Shown one piece after another: positions 8,829 through 17,492 of a DNA stretch of 64,000 bases. Location of the stretch: assembly GCA_016866335.1 (NCBI GenBank), contig VGMT01000001.1, positions 62,001-126,000 of the forward strand, in the 5' to 3' direction. The notes beneath the pieces are model-generated. The model was given only the letters and a program-made list of their open reading frames with translations, did no database searches and had not been told where the DNA came from. The translations under genes and the position numbers were made by a program. This DNA comes from Bacteroidota bacterium (GTDB lineage: Bacteria; Bacteroidota; Bacteroidia; CAIKAF01). Every line of letters begins with the position of its first letter. Position 1 is the first letter of the stretch.

Positions 8829-8846
8829 TACTTTTGTGCAAAGTTA
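8829..8846. promoter_or_regulatory. back-to-back divergent -7 boxes between bamD and the SPT-like gene
   Basis: TACTTTTG on the plus strand (8829-8836, toward the gene at 8866) is followed two bases later by CAAAGTTA, which reads TAACTTTG on the minus strand (8846-8839, toward bamD). Both match TAnnTTTG. No clear TTG -33 element was found for either. Confidence 0.55.
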
Positions 8847-8865
8847 CGATTAAGTTAAAGACATT

Positions 8866-10119
8866 ATGGGAGATCTTTTTGATAAAATCAGGAAAAATCC
8901 AGGACCACTAGGTCAATATGCAAAAGTGGCACACGGTTATTTTGCCTTTCCGAAGTTGGAGGGAGACATCTCCAATCGAATGAAATTCAAAGGGAAAGAT
9001 GTTTTGGTTTGGTCTTTAAACAATTATTTAGGCCTTGGTAATCATCCTGAGGTTAGAAAGGCCGATGAGGACGCAACCCGTCAATATGGATTGGCCTACC
9101 CTATGGGAGCCCGCATGATGACTGGGGAAAGCGATCAGCACGAGCGTCTTGAGCAAGAATTAGCCGCCTTCGTTGATAAGAAGGCTGGCATGCTTTTGAA
9201 TTATGGCTACCAAGGGGTGATGAGTGTGGTTGATGCCTTGTTGGGCCGCCACGATGTGGTGGTTTACGATGCCGAGAGCCATGCTTGCTTGGTTGATGGC
9301 GTCCGAATGCACCAAGGTAAGCGGTTTGTATACAAACATAACAATATGGAATCGTTAGAAAAACAATTGCAGCATGCACAATCCGTTACGGCAACCACCG
9401 GCGGTGGCATTCTGGTGATAACGGAAGGTGTTTTCGGGATGGCAGGAGACCAAGGAGATTTACGTGGCGTTGTTGCCCTTAAACATAAATATGGCTTTAG
9501 GCTGCTGGTTGACGATGCCCATGGAGTTGGAACCATGGGGCCTCGGCTTGGTGGCACCGGACAAGAACAAGGTGTCCAAGACGATATTGATGTTTACTTT
9601 GGAACCTTTGCTAAAAGTTTTGCTTTAATTGGTGCATTTATAGCTGCTGATCCTGAAGTTATTGAATTTTTAAAATACAACACGCGCTCTCAGATTTTCG
9701 CCAAATCTCTACCCATGCCCTTGGTATTGGGTGCCCAAAAAAGGCTTGAAATGATGCGTGACCGCCCTGAATTCAAGGAGAAGCTCTGGACCATTGTTCA
9801 TGCATTGCAATCGGGATTAAAAGAGGCTGGATTCAACCTTGGACGAACCAATTCGCCCGTTACTCCCGTTTATTTAAGCGGCGGGCCTGCCGAAGCCTCA
9901 AATTTAGTGGTGGACCTTCGAGAAAATTATGGGATTTTTTGCTCTGTTGTTATGTATCCTGTCGTTCCTAAGGGGATAATTATACTCCGACTCATTCCCA
10001 CAGCTGTTCACACCATAGAGGACGTACATTACACTGTTAAAGCGTTTTCAGAGGTTCAATCGAAATTGAGCCAAGGTTTATACGATAAGGAAAAATACGC
10101 TGTTGGCTTAAACGGCTAA
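8866..10119 (+). CDS. PLP-dependent alpha-oxoamine synthase, serine palmitoyltransferase-like
   Basis: Member of the family that condenses an amino acid with an acyl thioester and releases CO2 (serine palmitoyltransferase, KBL, AONS). Seen: NNYLGLGNHPEV at 52-63, GARMMTGESDQHERLE near 81-95, ESHAC with the cofactor-stacking His139, DDAHGVG at 216-222 and the PLP-binding Lys250 in TFAKSF. The length of 417 aa and the AKSF context resemble Bacteroidota enzymes that start sphingolipid or sulfonolipid synthesis more than AONS or KBL. No bio or threonine-degradation genes are nearby. The acyl donor, and whether the amino acid is serine or cysteate, cannot be told from sequence. Monocistronic; convergent with uvrB. 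Confidence 0.85.
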   Translation: MGDLFDKIRKNPGPLGQYAKVAHGYFAFPKLEGDISNRMKFKGKDVLVWSLNNYLGLGNHPEVRKADEDATRQYGLAYPMGARMMTGESDQHERLEQELAAFVDKKAGMLLNYGYQGVMSVVDALLGRHDVVVYDAESHACLVDGVRMHQGKRFVYKHNNMESLEKQLQHAQSVTATTGGGILVITEGVFGMAGDQGDLRGVVALKHKYGFRLLVDDAHGVGTMGPRLGGTGQEQGVQDDIDVYFGTFAKSFALIGAFIAADPEVIEFLKYNTRSQIFAKSLPMPLVLGAQKRLEMMRDRPEFKEKLWTIVHALQSGLKEAGFNLGRTNSPVTPVYLSGGPAEASNLVVDLRENYGIFCSVVMYPVVPKGIIILRLIPTAVHTIEDVHYTVKAFSEVQSKLSQGLYDKEKYAVGLNG

Positions 10120-10179
10120 AGTCTGGCCGCAACCACCTTAGGAAAGGTTGAGCAGCTCAAAGCCGCTTACCCTTTTTGT

Positions 10180-12186
10180 TTATTCTGTTGCTTGCAGCTC
10201 AAATAAAATATCTCTCCATTTGGCTGCTTCCATAAAATCCATAGCCTTGGCAGCAGATTCCATGCTTCGGCGCACTTCCTCTATTTTCTTTTTACGCTGC
10301 GATGGAGTCAAATAGCGGGGACTTGATTCCTCTGCTGGTATGGTTTCATCAGGTTTTGAATACACCTTGGGGGCTTTACCTAGGGAAACAGAAGCCGCCT
10401 TCAAAATGCTTTCCTTGCTGGTTTGGAGTGCGGTTGGCCTCATGCCATGGTCTAAATTGTACCTCATCTGTTTTTCTCTCCTCCGATCTGTTTCATCTAT
10501 GGCTCTTCGCATGCTATCGGTTACCCGGTCGGCATACATAATTACTTTACCATGGACATTTCTGGCGGCTCGGCCAATGGTTTGAATTAAGGACCTTTGA
10601 TTTCGTAAAAAACCTTCTTTATCGGCATCTAGAATAGCTACCAATGAAACCTCCGGCAAATCTAAACCCTCGCGCAATAGATTTACCCCAATAAGCACGT
10701 CAAAAATACCAAGACGTAAATCTCGAATAATTTCAACCCGCTCCAATGTTTCTACTTCTGAGTGGATGTATCGACATCGTATATGAAGCTTGCTGAAGAA
10801 TTTCTCCAATTCCTCAGCCATACGTTTTGTTAAGGTCGTTACAAGAACCCGCTCGTCCTTTTCAGCCCGCAAATGAATTTCCTCCATCAAATCATCAATC
10901 TGATTTTTGGTGGGTCGCACTTCAATTTCCGGATCCAATAAACCAGTAGGACGAATAATTTGTTCCACAACAATTCCCTCAGACTGCTCCAACTCGTAAT
11001 CTCCAGGTGTGGCAGAAACATAAATGGTTTGGTGCTTCAGGGCTTCAAATTCTTCAAATTTTAAGGGGCGATTATCCAAGGCCGCTGGAAGCCTAAATCC
11101 ATATTCTACCAAATTTAATTTCCTCTTTCGGTCTCCATTGTACATTGCCCTAATTTGAGGAATAGTTACATGGCTTTCATCAACCAAAAGCAACCAATCG
11201 TCTGGAAAATAATCCAATAAACAGAATGGACGGGTGCCTGCCTGCCTGCCATCAAAATACCTGGAATAGTTTTCAATTCCCGAGCAATAACCCAATTCTC
11301 GAATCATTTCTAAATCGTACTCAACCCGCTGCTGAAGCCGCTTCGCCTCCAGTGGTTTCCCATTTTGTTGGAAAAACTCGATTTGGGCCGTTAAATCATC
11401 GGCAATTACCGATGAAGCTGCTTTTATCCGCTCCCTCGTTGTTACAAACAAATTCGCCGGACTTATTACATAATGCTGCAACGTTTCCAACTCATAACCG
11501 CTAATCGGGTCGATCAAGGCCATTTCTTCAATGCTATCTCCCCAAAATTGAATACGAATCGCTTGCTCTGACTGAGCAAGATATACATCTACCGTATCGC
11601 CTTTTACCCGAAACGTACCACGTTTAAAATCTTCTTCTGTCCGCGCATAAAGAGCATCAACCAATTTAAACAAGACGGCATTTCGGCTGATTTTTAAACC
11701 AACATTCAACCGAACAGTCTGAGCATGAAAATCTTCTGGATTACCCATACCATATATGCAGGAAACCGACGAAACCACCAAGATATCCCTTCGTCCGCTT
11801 AACAACGATGAAGTAGCCGATAACCTAAGCTTTTCTATTTCATCGTTTATGGCTAGGTCCTTTTCAATATACGTGTCGCTGCTTGGAATATAGGCTTCAG
11901 GTTGGTAGTAATCGTAATAGGATACAAAATATTCGACCGCATTTTCAGGGAAAAAATGCTTGAATTCTCCATACAATTGAGCTGCTAAGGTTTTATTATG
12001 GCTTAAAACCAGCGTTGGCCTATTAACCTGATTCACCACGTTGGCCATGGTAAAGGTTTTCCCTGTACCAGTAGCTCCAAGTAAAGTCAAATGAGGCAAA
12101 CCTTGGTTCAAACCGGTCACCAACTCCTGAATGGCCGAAGGCTGATCGCCCGTTGGCTTATATGGTTCAAACAATTTGAAATTCAT
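10180..12186 (-). CDS. uvrB: excinuclease ABC subunit UvrB
   Basis: Damage-recognition helicase subunit of nucleotide excision repair; loads with UvrA and recruits UvrC. Seen: Walker A GATGTGKT at 37-44, the DNA-clamping beta-hairpin YFVSYYDYYQPEAY near 96, DEXH-like LLLVDESHVTIPQ near 340, helicase motifs including LREGLDLPEVSLV and QTIGRAARN, and a C-terminal UVR motif (about 630-665). Full length at 668 aa. Starts 8 nt after the stop of the TPR gene, so the two are probably cotranscribed. Confidence 0.97.
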   Translation of the reverse strand: MNFKLFEPYKPTGDQPSAIQELVTGLNQGLPHLTLLGATGTGKTFTMANVVNQVNRPTLVLSHNKTLAAQLYGEFKHFFPENAVEYFVSYYDYYQPEAYIPSSDTYIEKDLAINDEIEKLRLSATSSLLSGRRDILVVSSVSCIYGMGNPEDFHAQTVRLNVGLKISRNAVLFKLVDALYARTEEDFKRGTFRVKGDTVDVYLAQSEQAIRIQFWGDSIEEMALIDPISGYELETLQHYVISPANLFVTTRERIKAASSVIADDLTAQIEFFQQNGKPLEAKRLQQRVEYDLEMIRELGYCSGIENYSRYFDGRQAGTRPFCLLDYFPDDWLLLVDESHVTIPQIRAMYNGDRKRKLNLVEYGFRLPAALDNRPLKFEEFEALKHQTIYVSATPGDYELEQSEGIVVEQIIRPTGLLDPEIEVRPTKNQIDDLMEEIHLRAEKDERVLVTTLTKRMAEELEKFFSKLHIRCRYIHSEVETLERVEIIRDLRLGIFDVLIGVNLLREGLDLPEVSLVAILDADKEGFLRNQRSLIQTIGRAARNVHGKVIMYADRVTDSMRRAIDETDRRREKQMRYNLDHGMRPTALQTSKESILKAASVSLGKAPKVYSKPDETIPAEESSPRYLTPSQRKKKIEEVRRSMESAAKAMDFMEAAKWRDILFELQATE

Positions 12187-12194
12187 TTGCTACC

Positions 12195-13046
12195 CTATTT
12201 ACCCGAGTTTTCGACCCTTCTTTGACTCCTAAAGTACACCCACAACCCTAAAACCACCATTGCAATTACAACACCCATAAGAATATACGGTCGTAATTGG
12301 TTTTTCGGTTGAATCAACTTCAGTCTAAATGAAACATGTTCAGCCAAACCTGAATTAATTCTCAATGCTTCTTCATACCAAATTTCTGCAAGTTCAGGCT
12401 CATTCAAAAGGTACGACAATTCCCCCATGTCCATGCACATCCACGAAATCCAAAGGGTATCCGTATGATAAACCCAAGCACGTTCTTGCAACCATACATA
12501 CAGTTCTTTTCTGGATTTTTTCCAAGCTTCTACTTGCTTGGGATTGGATTGCGATTTCCGAACATGCTCAAGACTATTTTGTGCAAAAACCCCATTCACC
12601 CGTTCTGGTCGCCCTAATGGATTGGCTTTAATGCGCAGAAATCGGAGTTCCTGACCCAATGTATTGTTGCCCAAAGTTTGATTTCGACGGAACGCTTGCT
12701 CCATCGCCATAAATGCCTTTTTTATATTTCCGTGCTGTCCATATGCTGTTCCTAACAAATACAAACCTTGGGCGGTTCCTCCATCTTTCATTTGCCAATT
12801 CTCCAAGGTAGAAATAGCATCGTACCTTGCGCCAGACTCAATTTCCAATTCAAGAAAGCGAAGAATCGCCGTTTGGTCAGAATCACGCAGCACCCGCTCA
12901 AGCGCCTTTTCCCTTAGGTCCCAATTCCCAGTGGTATCTTTAACAAAATTTACCTGAGCAGGCTGAAAATTCAACTGAGCAAAACCAGCTTGAAAAACAC
13001 AAATCCAGCAAAAGACCAGCAGAAAGGGAATTCGATTAAATTTCAT
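12195..13046 (-). CDS. secreted or inner-membrane TPR-like protein, 283 aa
   Basis: N-terminal signal sequence (MKFNRIPFLLVFCWICVFQAGFAQ), a middle part with helical repeat character (AISTLENWQ, GLYLLGTAYGQHGNIKKAFMAMEQAFRR, ELAEIWYEEALRINSGLAEH) and one C-terminal membrane helix near 250-270 followed by a short basic tail, so the repeats probably face the periplasm. The frame extends 18 codons upstream, but the ATG at 13046 gives a clean signal peptide and has a TACCTTTG box ending 4 nt upstream. Specific role unknown. uvrB follows after 8 nt. Confidence 0.8.
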   Translation of the reverse strand: MKFNRIPFLLVFCWICVFQAGFAQLNFQPAQVNFVKDTTGNWDLREKALERVLRDSDQTAILRFLELEIESGARYDAISTLENWQMKDGGTAQGLYLLGTAYGQHGNIKKAFMAMEQAFRRNQTLGNNTLGQELRFLRIKANPLGRPERVNGVFAQNSLEHVRKSQSNPKQVEAWKKSRKELYVWLQERAWVYHTDTLWISWMCMDMGELSYLLNEPELAEIWYEEALRINSGLAEHVSFRLKLIQPKNQLRPYILMGVVIAMVVLGLWVYFRSQRRVENSGK

Positions 13047-13050
13047 GCTG

Positions 13051-13058
13051 CAAAGGTA
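13051..13058 (-). promoter_or_regulatory. -7 box 4 nt before the TPR gene start
   Basis: Minus strand TACCTTTG followed by CAGC and the ATG at 13046. No TTG is evident at -33. It supports the shorter start and suggests a leaderless mRNA. Confidence 0.55.
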
Positions 13059-13175
13059 TGGGAAATTTGGCCCCTGAATTAAATGATTGGCCGAATTCAT
13101 CCTTTAAAACAGCAAATGTGATTTCCATTTTAATTACCTTAACATCCTTACGCAATAAAACAGCTACAAATCCGC

Positions 13176-13183
13176 TACATTTG
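13176..13183 (+). promoter_or_regulatory. -7 box of trxA
   Basis: TACATTTG, a full TAnnTTTG match, ends 16 nt before the trxA ATG. A -33 TTG is not evident. Confidence 0.5.
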
Positions 13184-13199
13184 CACAAATAACAAAAAT

Positions 13200-13517
13200 A
13201 TGGCACTTGAAATAACTGATAGCAACTTTGAAGAGTTGGTAAAAAATTCAGACAAACCTGTCCTAATTGACTTCTGGGCCGAATGGTGCGGCCCCTGCAA
13301 AATGATTGGTCCCGTTGTAGAGGAATTGGCTGGAGAATTTGAAGGCAAAGCCATCATTGGCAAAGTTGATGTAGATTCTAACCCTGTGGTAGCCTCTAGC
13401 CTCGGAATTCGCGCCATTCCTACCCTATTGTTTTTTAAAAATGGGGAAATGGTTGACCGGAGCGTTGGTGTTGTTCCCAAAACTGAGCTGGCCAACAAAT
13501 TGAATTCGCTGTTGTAA
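13200..13517 (+). CDS. trxA: thioredoxin
   Basis: Cytoplasmic disulphide reductase that passes electrons from thioredoxin reductase to protein and enzyme targets. The active site WCGPC is at residues 29-33, the cis-proline loop is IRAIPTLLFFKNG near 73-85, and the length of 105 aa is standard with no signal peptide. It is a single-gene transcript with a -7 box upstream and a strong terminator downstream. Confidence 0.96.
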   Translation: MALEITDSNFEELVKNSDKPVLIDFWAEWCGPCKMIGPVVEELAGEFEGKAIIGKVDVDSNPVVASSLGIRAIPTLLFFKNGEMVDRSVGVVPKTELANKLNSLL

Positions 13518-13536
13518 CCTTTGCATTTTAATTCGC

Positions 13537-13565
13537 AGCCGGCCATTTGAGCCGGCTTTTTTTTT
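13537..13565 (+). terminator. rho-independent terminator after trxA
   Basis: AGCCGGC, 7-nt loop, GCCGGCT, then a run of nine T. Perfect 7-bp GC-rich stem. Confidence 0.92.
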
Positions 13566-13588
13566 GCATTGACAAAACGATTATATAA

Positions 13589-13737
13589 GGGCGGCAGCCG
13601 GGCTTTCACGGGTTGTCCGCGGTGCCTGCCGGGCCGAGTATGGCCCAAAAGTAGCTCCTAAAGTCGCTCTTTTGAGCCATACCCGGCAGCCGGCAGGCCC
13701 CTTGCGGGCAACTCCGCTCAATCCCTGCCGCGGGCCG
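13589..13737 (+). repeat. structured intergenic repeat, copy A
   Basis: Copy A of a family of about 150 bp found seven times in the window. It starts GGGCGGC with GGGCTTTCAC nearby, has the core GTAGCTCCTAAAGTCGCTC at about 13651-13669, and ends with CTCAATCCCTGCCGCGGGC. The core is flanked by pairing arms: CAAAA/TTTTG, GTATGGC/GCCATAC and GCCTGCCGG/CCGGCAGGC. Outer helices are GCGGC/GCCGC and GTTGTCCGC/GCGGGCAAC (one G-T). It begins 24 bp after the trxA terminator, in the same orientation. Confidence 0.85.
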
Positions 13738-14335
13738 TGTCCCGAGAATTTACGCCACGACCAATAGAGCCGCATCCAAACCTTAAAGGCAGGATGGACT
13801 CTTTTAAGACAGTCCCTCTCTTTCCATCAAAATTCAGGAAACGTACATTTCATTTGTTTGGCCTGCTTCCTCATTCACAGTCCATTCATTCTACCTTCCA
13901 ATTTCCCTACCTGAAAATGGGATGATCTACCACTTCACCCCGTCTCATACCCGAAACTCCCGCCTCCCTCTTCAACAAGGTTTCCCCTATTGATTTGGAA
14001 AGCATTTCTGAGAACCCCTGTGAACCCTAGAATTGCCTTTCGGCTCTCCTAAAATCCACAATACACACTTCACAACTAAAAGAACCCTAAGTGTTCTTCG
14101 CCACCCCAAATACGTGACGAAGCATTTATTTTTTCATCGATGAACTACAAAGGTACGAAGGTCGTTTTCAATTGTCAAGGCTCGTTTTTATTTTTTATAT
14201 AAAAACCTGATTGTCAATAGGTAAAAACCTAAGCGAAAACATATTACTCAAAAAAATATGTTAAAATAATGGGTAAACTCAACTATTCTTAAAAAATAAG
14301 GTCTAACAAGTAGTACCCCTTAAAATCAATTTCTT
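13738..14335. other. gene-free stretch, no recognised content
   Basis: About 600 bp between repeat copy A and the next gene. The first half is C-rich with only a doubtful 62-codon frame. The second half (from about 14130) is strongly AT-rich with A and T runs and probably holds the promoter and 5' leader of the gene at 14336. I see no tRNA, known riboswitch or strong hairpin. Confidence 0.5.
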
Positions 14336-15148
14336 ATGAAAACTACTACCCTTTTTCTTTTGTTTTTGCTATTAGGTAACCTCAGAGTTTATGCCCAGGG
14401 GTTCGTTTCGGCCGAACCCGATTCGGTAAAGGTTCCTTGCCCCGCTTGTCCAGGTGCCGATTGGAGTTCCGGGAATCCCCCCGCTGCTTTAACCAATTAC
14501 CCATTTAGTGTTGCAAGTCCGATTGTAGGAGGAAATACCTTTACCAAAGAAATTCAATTCTACGATTACGATTTGTTCATTCCAGCCACCTCGACCGTTT
14601 CAGGTGTCGAAGTAGATGTAATCCGTATGGCAGGCGGAGGAACCATGCTGCGCGATTCGGTGGTTAAGTTAATGGTACAAGGGCAGCCTATGGGGCAAAA
14701 TGGCGCCCTGCAAGGCAACTGGCTCTTCCAAACCGATACAGTAACCTACGGAGCTCCTTACGATACCTGGGGAATGAACTTAACTCCTGCCATGGTAAAT
14801 GGAAACCAAATGGGTATTTCGTTTACTTTGGCCTCGAATAATGCAACCTTGGTGTACTATCAGGTGCGTATGCGGGTATATTACGATTTACCCATGGGTG
14901 TTTCAGGGGTTCAAGAATCCAACACAATTCATATCTACCCCAACCCAAGCGAAAACACCATCAATTTGGATTTGCCCAATAACTTTGAAGCAGGTCAATA
15001 TACCCTTTTAAATGTCCGTGGACAACAGGTTGAATGGGTCCACTTAAAGCCCGGAAGCAATTCGGTAAATGTTGGGCATTTGAAATCAGGAACGTACTAC
15101 CTTAACCTTGGAGCATTGGGTTCAAAACAGGTTATTTTGAAGGATTAA
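14336..15148 (+). CDS. secreted protein with type IX secretion sorting domain, 270 aa
   Basis: Signal peptide MKTTTLFLLFLLLGNLRVYAQG for Sec export to the periplasm. Residues about 22-190 form a beta-rich domain of unknown function with two paired cysteines early on (CPACPG). The last 75 residues are a T9SS type A sorting domain: IHIYPNPSENTINLDL, YTLLNVRGQQV, LKSGTYYLNL and a final KQVILKD. This predicts transport over the outer membrane and release or surface attachment. Single gene with an AT-rich upstream region; repeat copy B starts 7 bp after its stop. Confidence 0.85.
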   Translation: MKTTTLFLLFLLLGNLRVYAQGFVSAEPDSVKVPCPACPGADWSSGNPPAALTNYPFSVASPIVGGNTFTKEIQFYDYDLFIPATSTVSGVEVDVIRMAGGGTMLRDSVVKLMVQGQPMGQNGALQGNWLFQTDTVTYGAPYDTWGMNLTPAMVNGNQMGISFTLASNNATLVYYQVRMRVYYDLPMGVSGVQESNTIHIYPNPSENTINLDLPNNFEAGQYTLLNVRGQQVEWVHLKPGSNSVNVGHLKSGTYYLNLGALGSKQVILKD

Positions 15149-15155
15149 ACCCCAA

Positions 15156-15307
15156 CGCCGCCCGCGGCAGGGATTGAACAAGGTTGCCCGCAAAGCGTGT
15201 GCCGGCTGCCGGGTTGAGCCAAAAAGAGCGACTTTAGGAGCTACTTTTGGGCCAAATCCGGCCCGGCAAGCGCCGCGGACTACCTGTGAAAGCCCGCCCG
15301 CCGCCCC
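15156..15307 (-). repeat. structured intergenic repeat, copy B
   Basis: Minus-strand copy. Read on that strand: GGGGCGGCGGGCGGGCTTTCACAGG at the left end, core GTAGCTCCTAAAGTCGCTC, right end TTGTTCAATCCCTGCCGCGGGCGGC. Its left and core parts closely match copy A, and the arms pair less perfectly than in other copies. It begins 23 nt after the lpxB stop on the same strand and fills the gap between two convergent genes. Confidence 0.85.
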
Positions 15308-15330
15308 TTTAAAAATACTGACTTTTACTT

Positions 15331-16404
15331 TTATTTCGATTCCCCTAAAATCCGAAGCGCGGCTCGGTCAAAGCAGCCTGCACTGCCCAGCACATGACGC
15401 AGTTCTGTGTAATCGTCGGCAAGCTGCTGCCGACCAGCTCCGGTCAACCGCTGCGTAGCCTGTAGCAGACGTTCAACCGTTAACTCATTCTGTATCAATT
15501 CTGTAACCGCGGGGCGATTCAAAAGCAGGTTCACCAGCGATATGTAAGGCACCCGAATCAGCCGGCGGGCAATGCCGACCGACAAAGCCGAGGCCTTGTA
15601 GCAAACCACCTGAGGAACCCCCAACAAGGCCGTTTCAAGGGTCGCCGTGCCCGACGCCACCCATGCCTGAGCCGCCGCTTTCAGGGTTTCACGCGTTTGA
15701 TTGTACACCAGCGGAATGCCCGCCTGCCGAGCAGGAGCGTACACCGAATCGGGCAAATGCCGCATAGCGCAAACCACGGCCGGCAGGCCTTGCTGCTCCG
15801 CTGCCTGCACCATGATGGGCAGAATGTGTTCCACTTCAAGCCGCCGACTGCCGGGCAAAAGCGCCAGGCAACCGCTGTGCTTAAGTTCGGTAGCCAGGTC
15901 GCCTTGCAGCGCGTCCAACAACGGATTCCCAACAAAATCAACCTGAACACCATAGGTTTTGTAAAAATTGGGCTCGAAGGGAAATACCACCAAGCGGTGG
16001 CGGGTGTAGCGCCCCAGGGTTTTGGCTCGGCCGGGCCGCCAGGCCCAAATTTGAGGCGGAATAAAGTAATCGACCGGTATTCCCAGCTGCTTGACCTGAC
16101 GCATTACCCGAAAATTAAAGCCGGGATAATCGACCGGAATTACAACCTGTGGCTGGTATTCCGAAATATCAGCCACGGTTTCGCGGATGTTGCGAAAAAT
16201 CTGGGGCAAATGCCTAAGAATTTCGGCAAAGCCCATGTAATTCTGCTCACTAAAATGACGGTGCAAAACCATGCCTTCGCTGCGGCAGGCATCGCCGCCC
16301 ATACCCCGAAATTCAGCCTTTGGACAATGCCGGCGTAGGGCCCGAATCAGACCTGCAGCATGCACATCGCCCGAAGCCTCGCCAGCAAGAATGTAAAAGC
16401 GCAT
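15331..16404 (-). CDS. lpxB: lipid-A-disaccharide synthase
   Basis: GT19 glycosyltransferase that joins UDP-2,3-diacylglucosamine and lipid X to form the lipid A disaccharide at the inner face of the cytoplasmic membrane. Seen: N-terminal AGEASGDVHAAGLIRAL, GMGG near 36, PQIWAWRPGR near 137, FVGNPLLDAL near 175, LLPGSRRLEVEHILPIM near 200 and ASGTATLETALLGVPQVVCYK near 270. 357 aa is a normal length for the phylum. Last of surE-membrane protein-lpxB; its ATG shares one base with the stop of the upstream gene. The DNA here is visibly more GC-rich than in the first 13 kb. Confidence 0.96.
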   Translation of the reverse strand: MRFYILAGEASGDVHAAGLIRALRRHCPKAEFRGMGGDACRSEGMVLHRHFSEQNYMGFAEILRHLPQIFRNIRETVADISEYQPQVVIPVDYPGFNFRVMRQVKQLGIPVDYFIPPQIWAWRPGRAKTLGRYTRHRLVVFPFEPNFYKTYGVQVDFVGNPLLDALQGDLATELKHSGCLALLPGSRRLEVEHILPIMVQAAEQQGLPAVVCAMRHLPDSVYAPARQAGIPLVYNQTRETLKAAAQAWVASGTATLETALLGVPQVVCYKASALSVGIARRLIRVPYISLVNLLLNRPAVTELIQNELTVERLLQATQRLTGAGRQQLADDYTELRHVLGSAGCFDRAALRILGESK

Positions 16405-16712
16405 TAAAACCAGCTTTCTTCCTGCCCCAGCACAATGTACACATAGACCAAGGCGACCAAAAAGGTAAAAAACAAAATGCCCTTGCCGGTCTGCTCATGC
16501 TGTCGATTTATCATGTAGTACCTGAATGGCAATAAATTAGCTGCTATGGAAAGAAAAAGAACGATGTCGGTAGGCAGGGGCAATTTAAATTTCCACACAT
16601 TCATACTTAGAATTTGCACTCCCATGAGTAGGCTAAACATTAGGGTCGGCACCACAATGGCCAAGCCCAGACCAAACAAAAAATGATCTTTATCCAACCA
16701 GCGTTGCATCAT
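16404..16712 (-). CDS. small membrane protein between surE and lpxB, 102 aa
   Basis: Unrecognised integral membrane protein with three hydrophobic stretches (about residues 12-34, 47-62 and 78-95) and a charged loop YYMINRQHEQTGKG. Its ATG overlaps the surE stop by 4 nt (ATGA) and its stop shares one base with the lpxB start, so translation of the three genes is coupled. The position hints at an envelope or lipid A-related role; this is inference only. Confidence 0.8.
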   Translation of the reverse strand: MMQRWLDKDHFLFGLGLAIVVPTLMFSLLMGVQILSMNVWKFKLPLPTDIVLFLSIAANLLPFRYYMINRQHEQTGKGILFFTFLVALVYVYIVLGQEESWF

Positions 16713-17488
16713 ATACGGGGAGGTTCAAATTTCCATTGACTAATTTCAGAAATGGCGGAATAGGCCGTAAAATCAATATGCACGGGCACCACCGAAATAA
16801 ACCCTTTTTCCAAAGCATATTCATCGGTATCCATTCCGGCGTCTAGGTTTCTAAAGCTTCCGGTGAGCCAAAAATAGCGGCCGCCGCGGGGGTCGGTCCG
16901 CTCGTCCAGCTCTTCTACCCACATGGCTTTGGCTTGCCGAGCCACTTTTACTCCTTTGATTCCTCCTTTTTTGGGCGAAGGAATATTCACATTCAAGCAA
17001 ACACCGTTGGGCAGACCTTGGCTAAGCACCAGGGCCGCAATATGCCGAACGTAAGGCAAAGCAGGCTCAAAATCAGCGTCGTAGCTGTAATTGCACAGGG
17101 AAAATCCAACGCTGGGAAATCCTTCAATGCAGCCTTCCATGGCGGCCGACATGGTGCCTGAATAAATGACATTGATCGAGGAATTGCTTCCGTGGTTTAT
17201 GCCCGACACCACCAAATTGATGGGCCTTTTGGCCAACTTATTTACGGCAATTTTTATGCAGTCAACGGGGGTTCCGGTGCAACTGTAGGCCTCGTAGCCT
17301 TCGTCGTTGGGAATGCGGCTAACGCGCAGAGTAGAATTGATTGTAATGGCGTGGCCCATACCCGATTGGGGGCTGTCGGGCGCCACCACAAGCACCTCGC
17401 CCAGGGTTTGCATGGTGCGAATCAGAGCTTTAATTCCGGGCGCAAAAATACTGTCGTCGTTGCAAACAAGAATCAGCGGTTTTTCCAT
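16709..17488 (-). CDS. surE: 5'/3'-nucleotidase SurE
   Basis: Metal-dependent phosphatase of nucleoside monophosphates, linked to stationary-phase survival. Seen: the metal-binding start LVCNDDSIFAPGI (Asp11-Asp12), PDSPQSGMGHAITI near 38, SCTGTPVDC near 88 and VSGINHGSN near 112, all typical. 259 aa. First gene of the three-gene lpxB run. A promoter TTG-N20-TACCTTTG ends 4 nt before its ATG, so the mRNA is probably leaderless. Confidence 0.95.
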   Translation of the reverse strand: MEKPLILVCNDDSIFAPGIKALIRTMQTLGEVLVVAPDSPQSGMGHAITINSTLRVSRIPNDEGYEAYSCTGTPVDCIKIAVNKLAKRPINLVVSGINHGSNSSINVIYSGTMSAAMEGCIEGFPSVGFSLCNYSYDADFEPALPYVRHIAALVLSQGLPNGVCLNVNIPSPKKGGIKGVKVARQAKAMWVEELDERTDPRGGRYFWLTGSFRNLDAGMDTDEYALEKGFISVVPVHIDFTAYSAISEISQWKFEPPRI

Positions 17489-17492
17489 GCTT

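Noticed and set aside
10120-10179. Terminator between the SPT-like gene and uvrB
   Set aside because: CAACC...GGTTG pairing exists but the stem is interrupted and the T tract is short and displaced; not strong enough to call.
13581-13775. Small frames crossing the structured repeats (also 15174-15458 and 41500-41706) with a shared peptide like RATLGATF
   Set aside because: The shared peptide is the translation of the conserved DNA core and ends; different copies are shifted and lack consistent starts. They are by-products of the repeat, likely to be mis-annotated as genes.
13737-13925. 62-codon frame after copy A
   Set aside because: No recognisable features, overlaps the repeat end, no promoter; composition resembles non-coding DNA.
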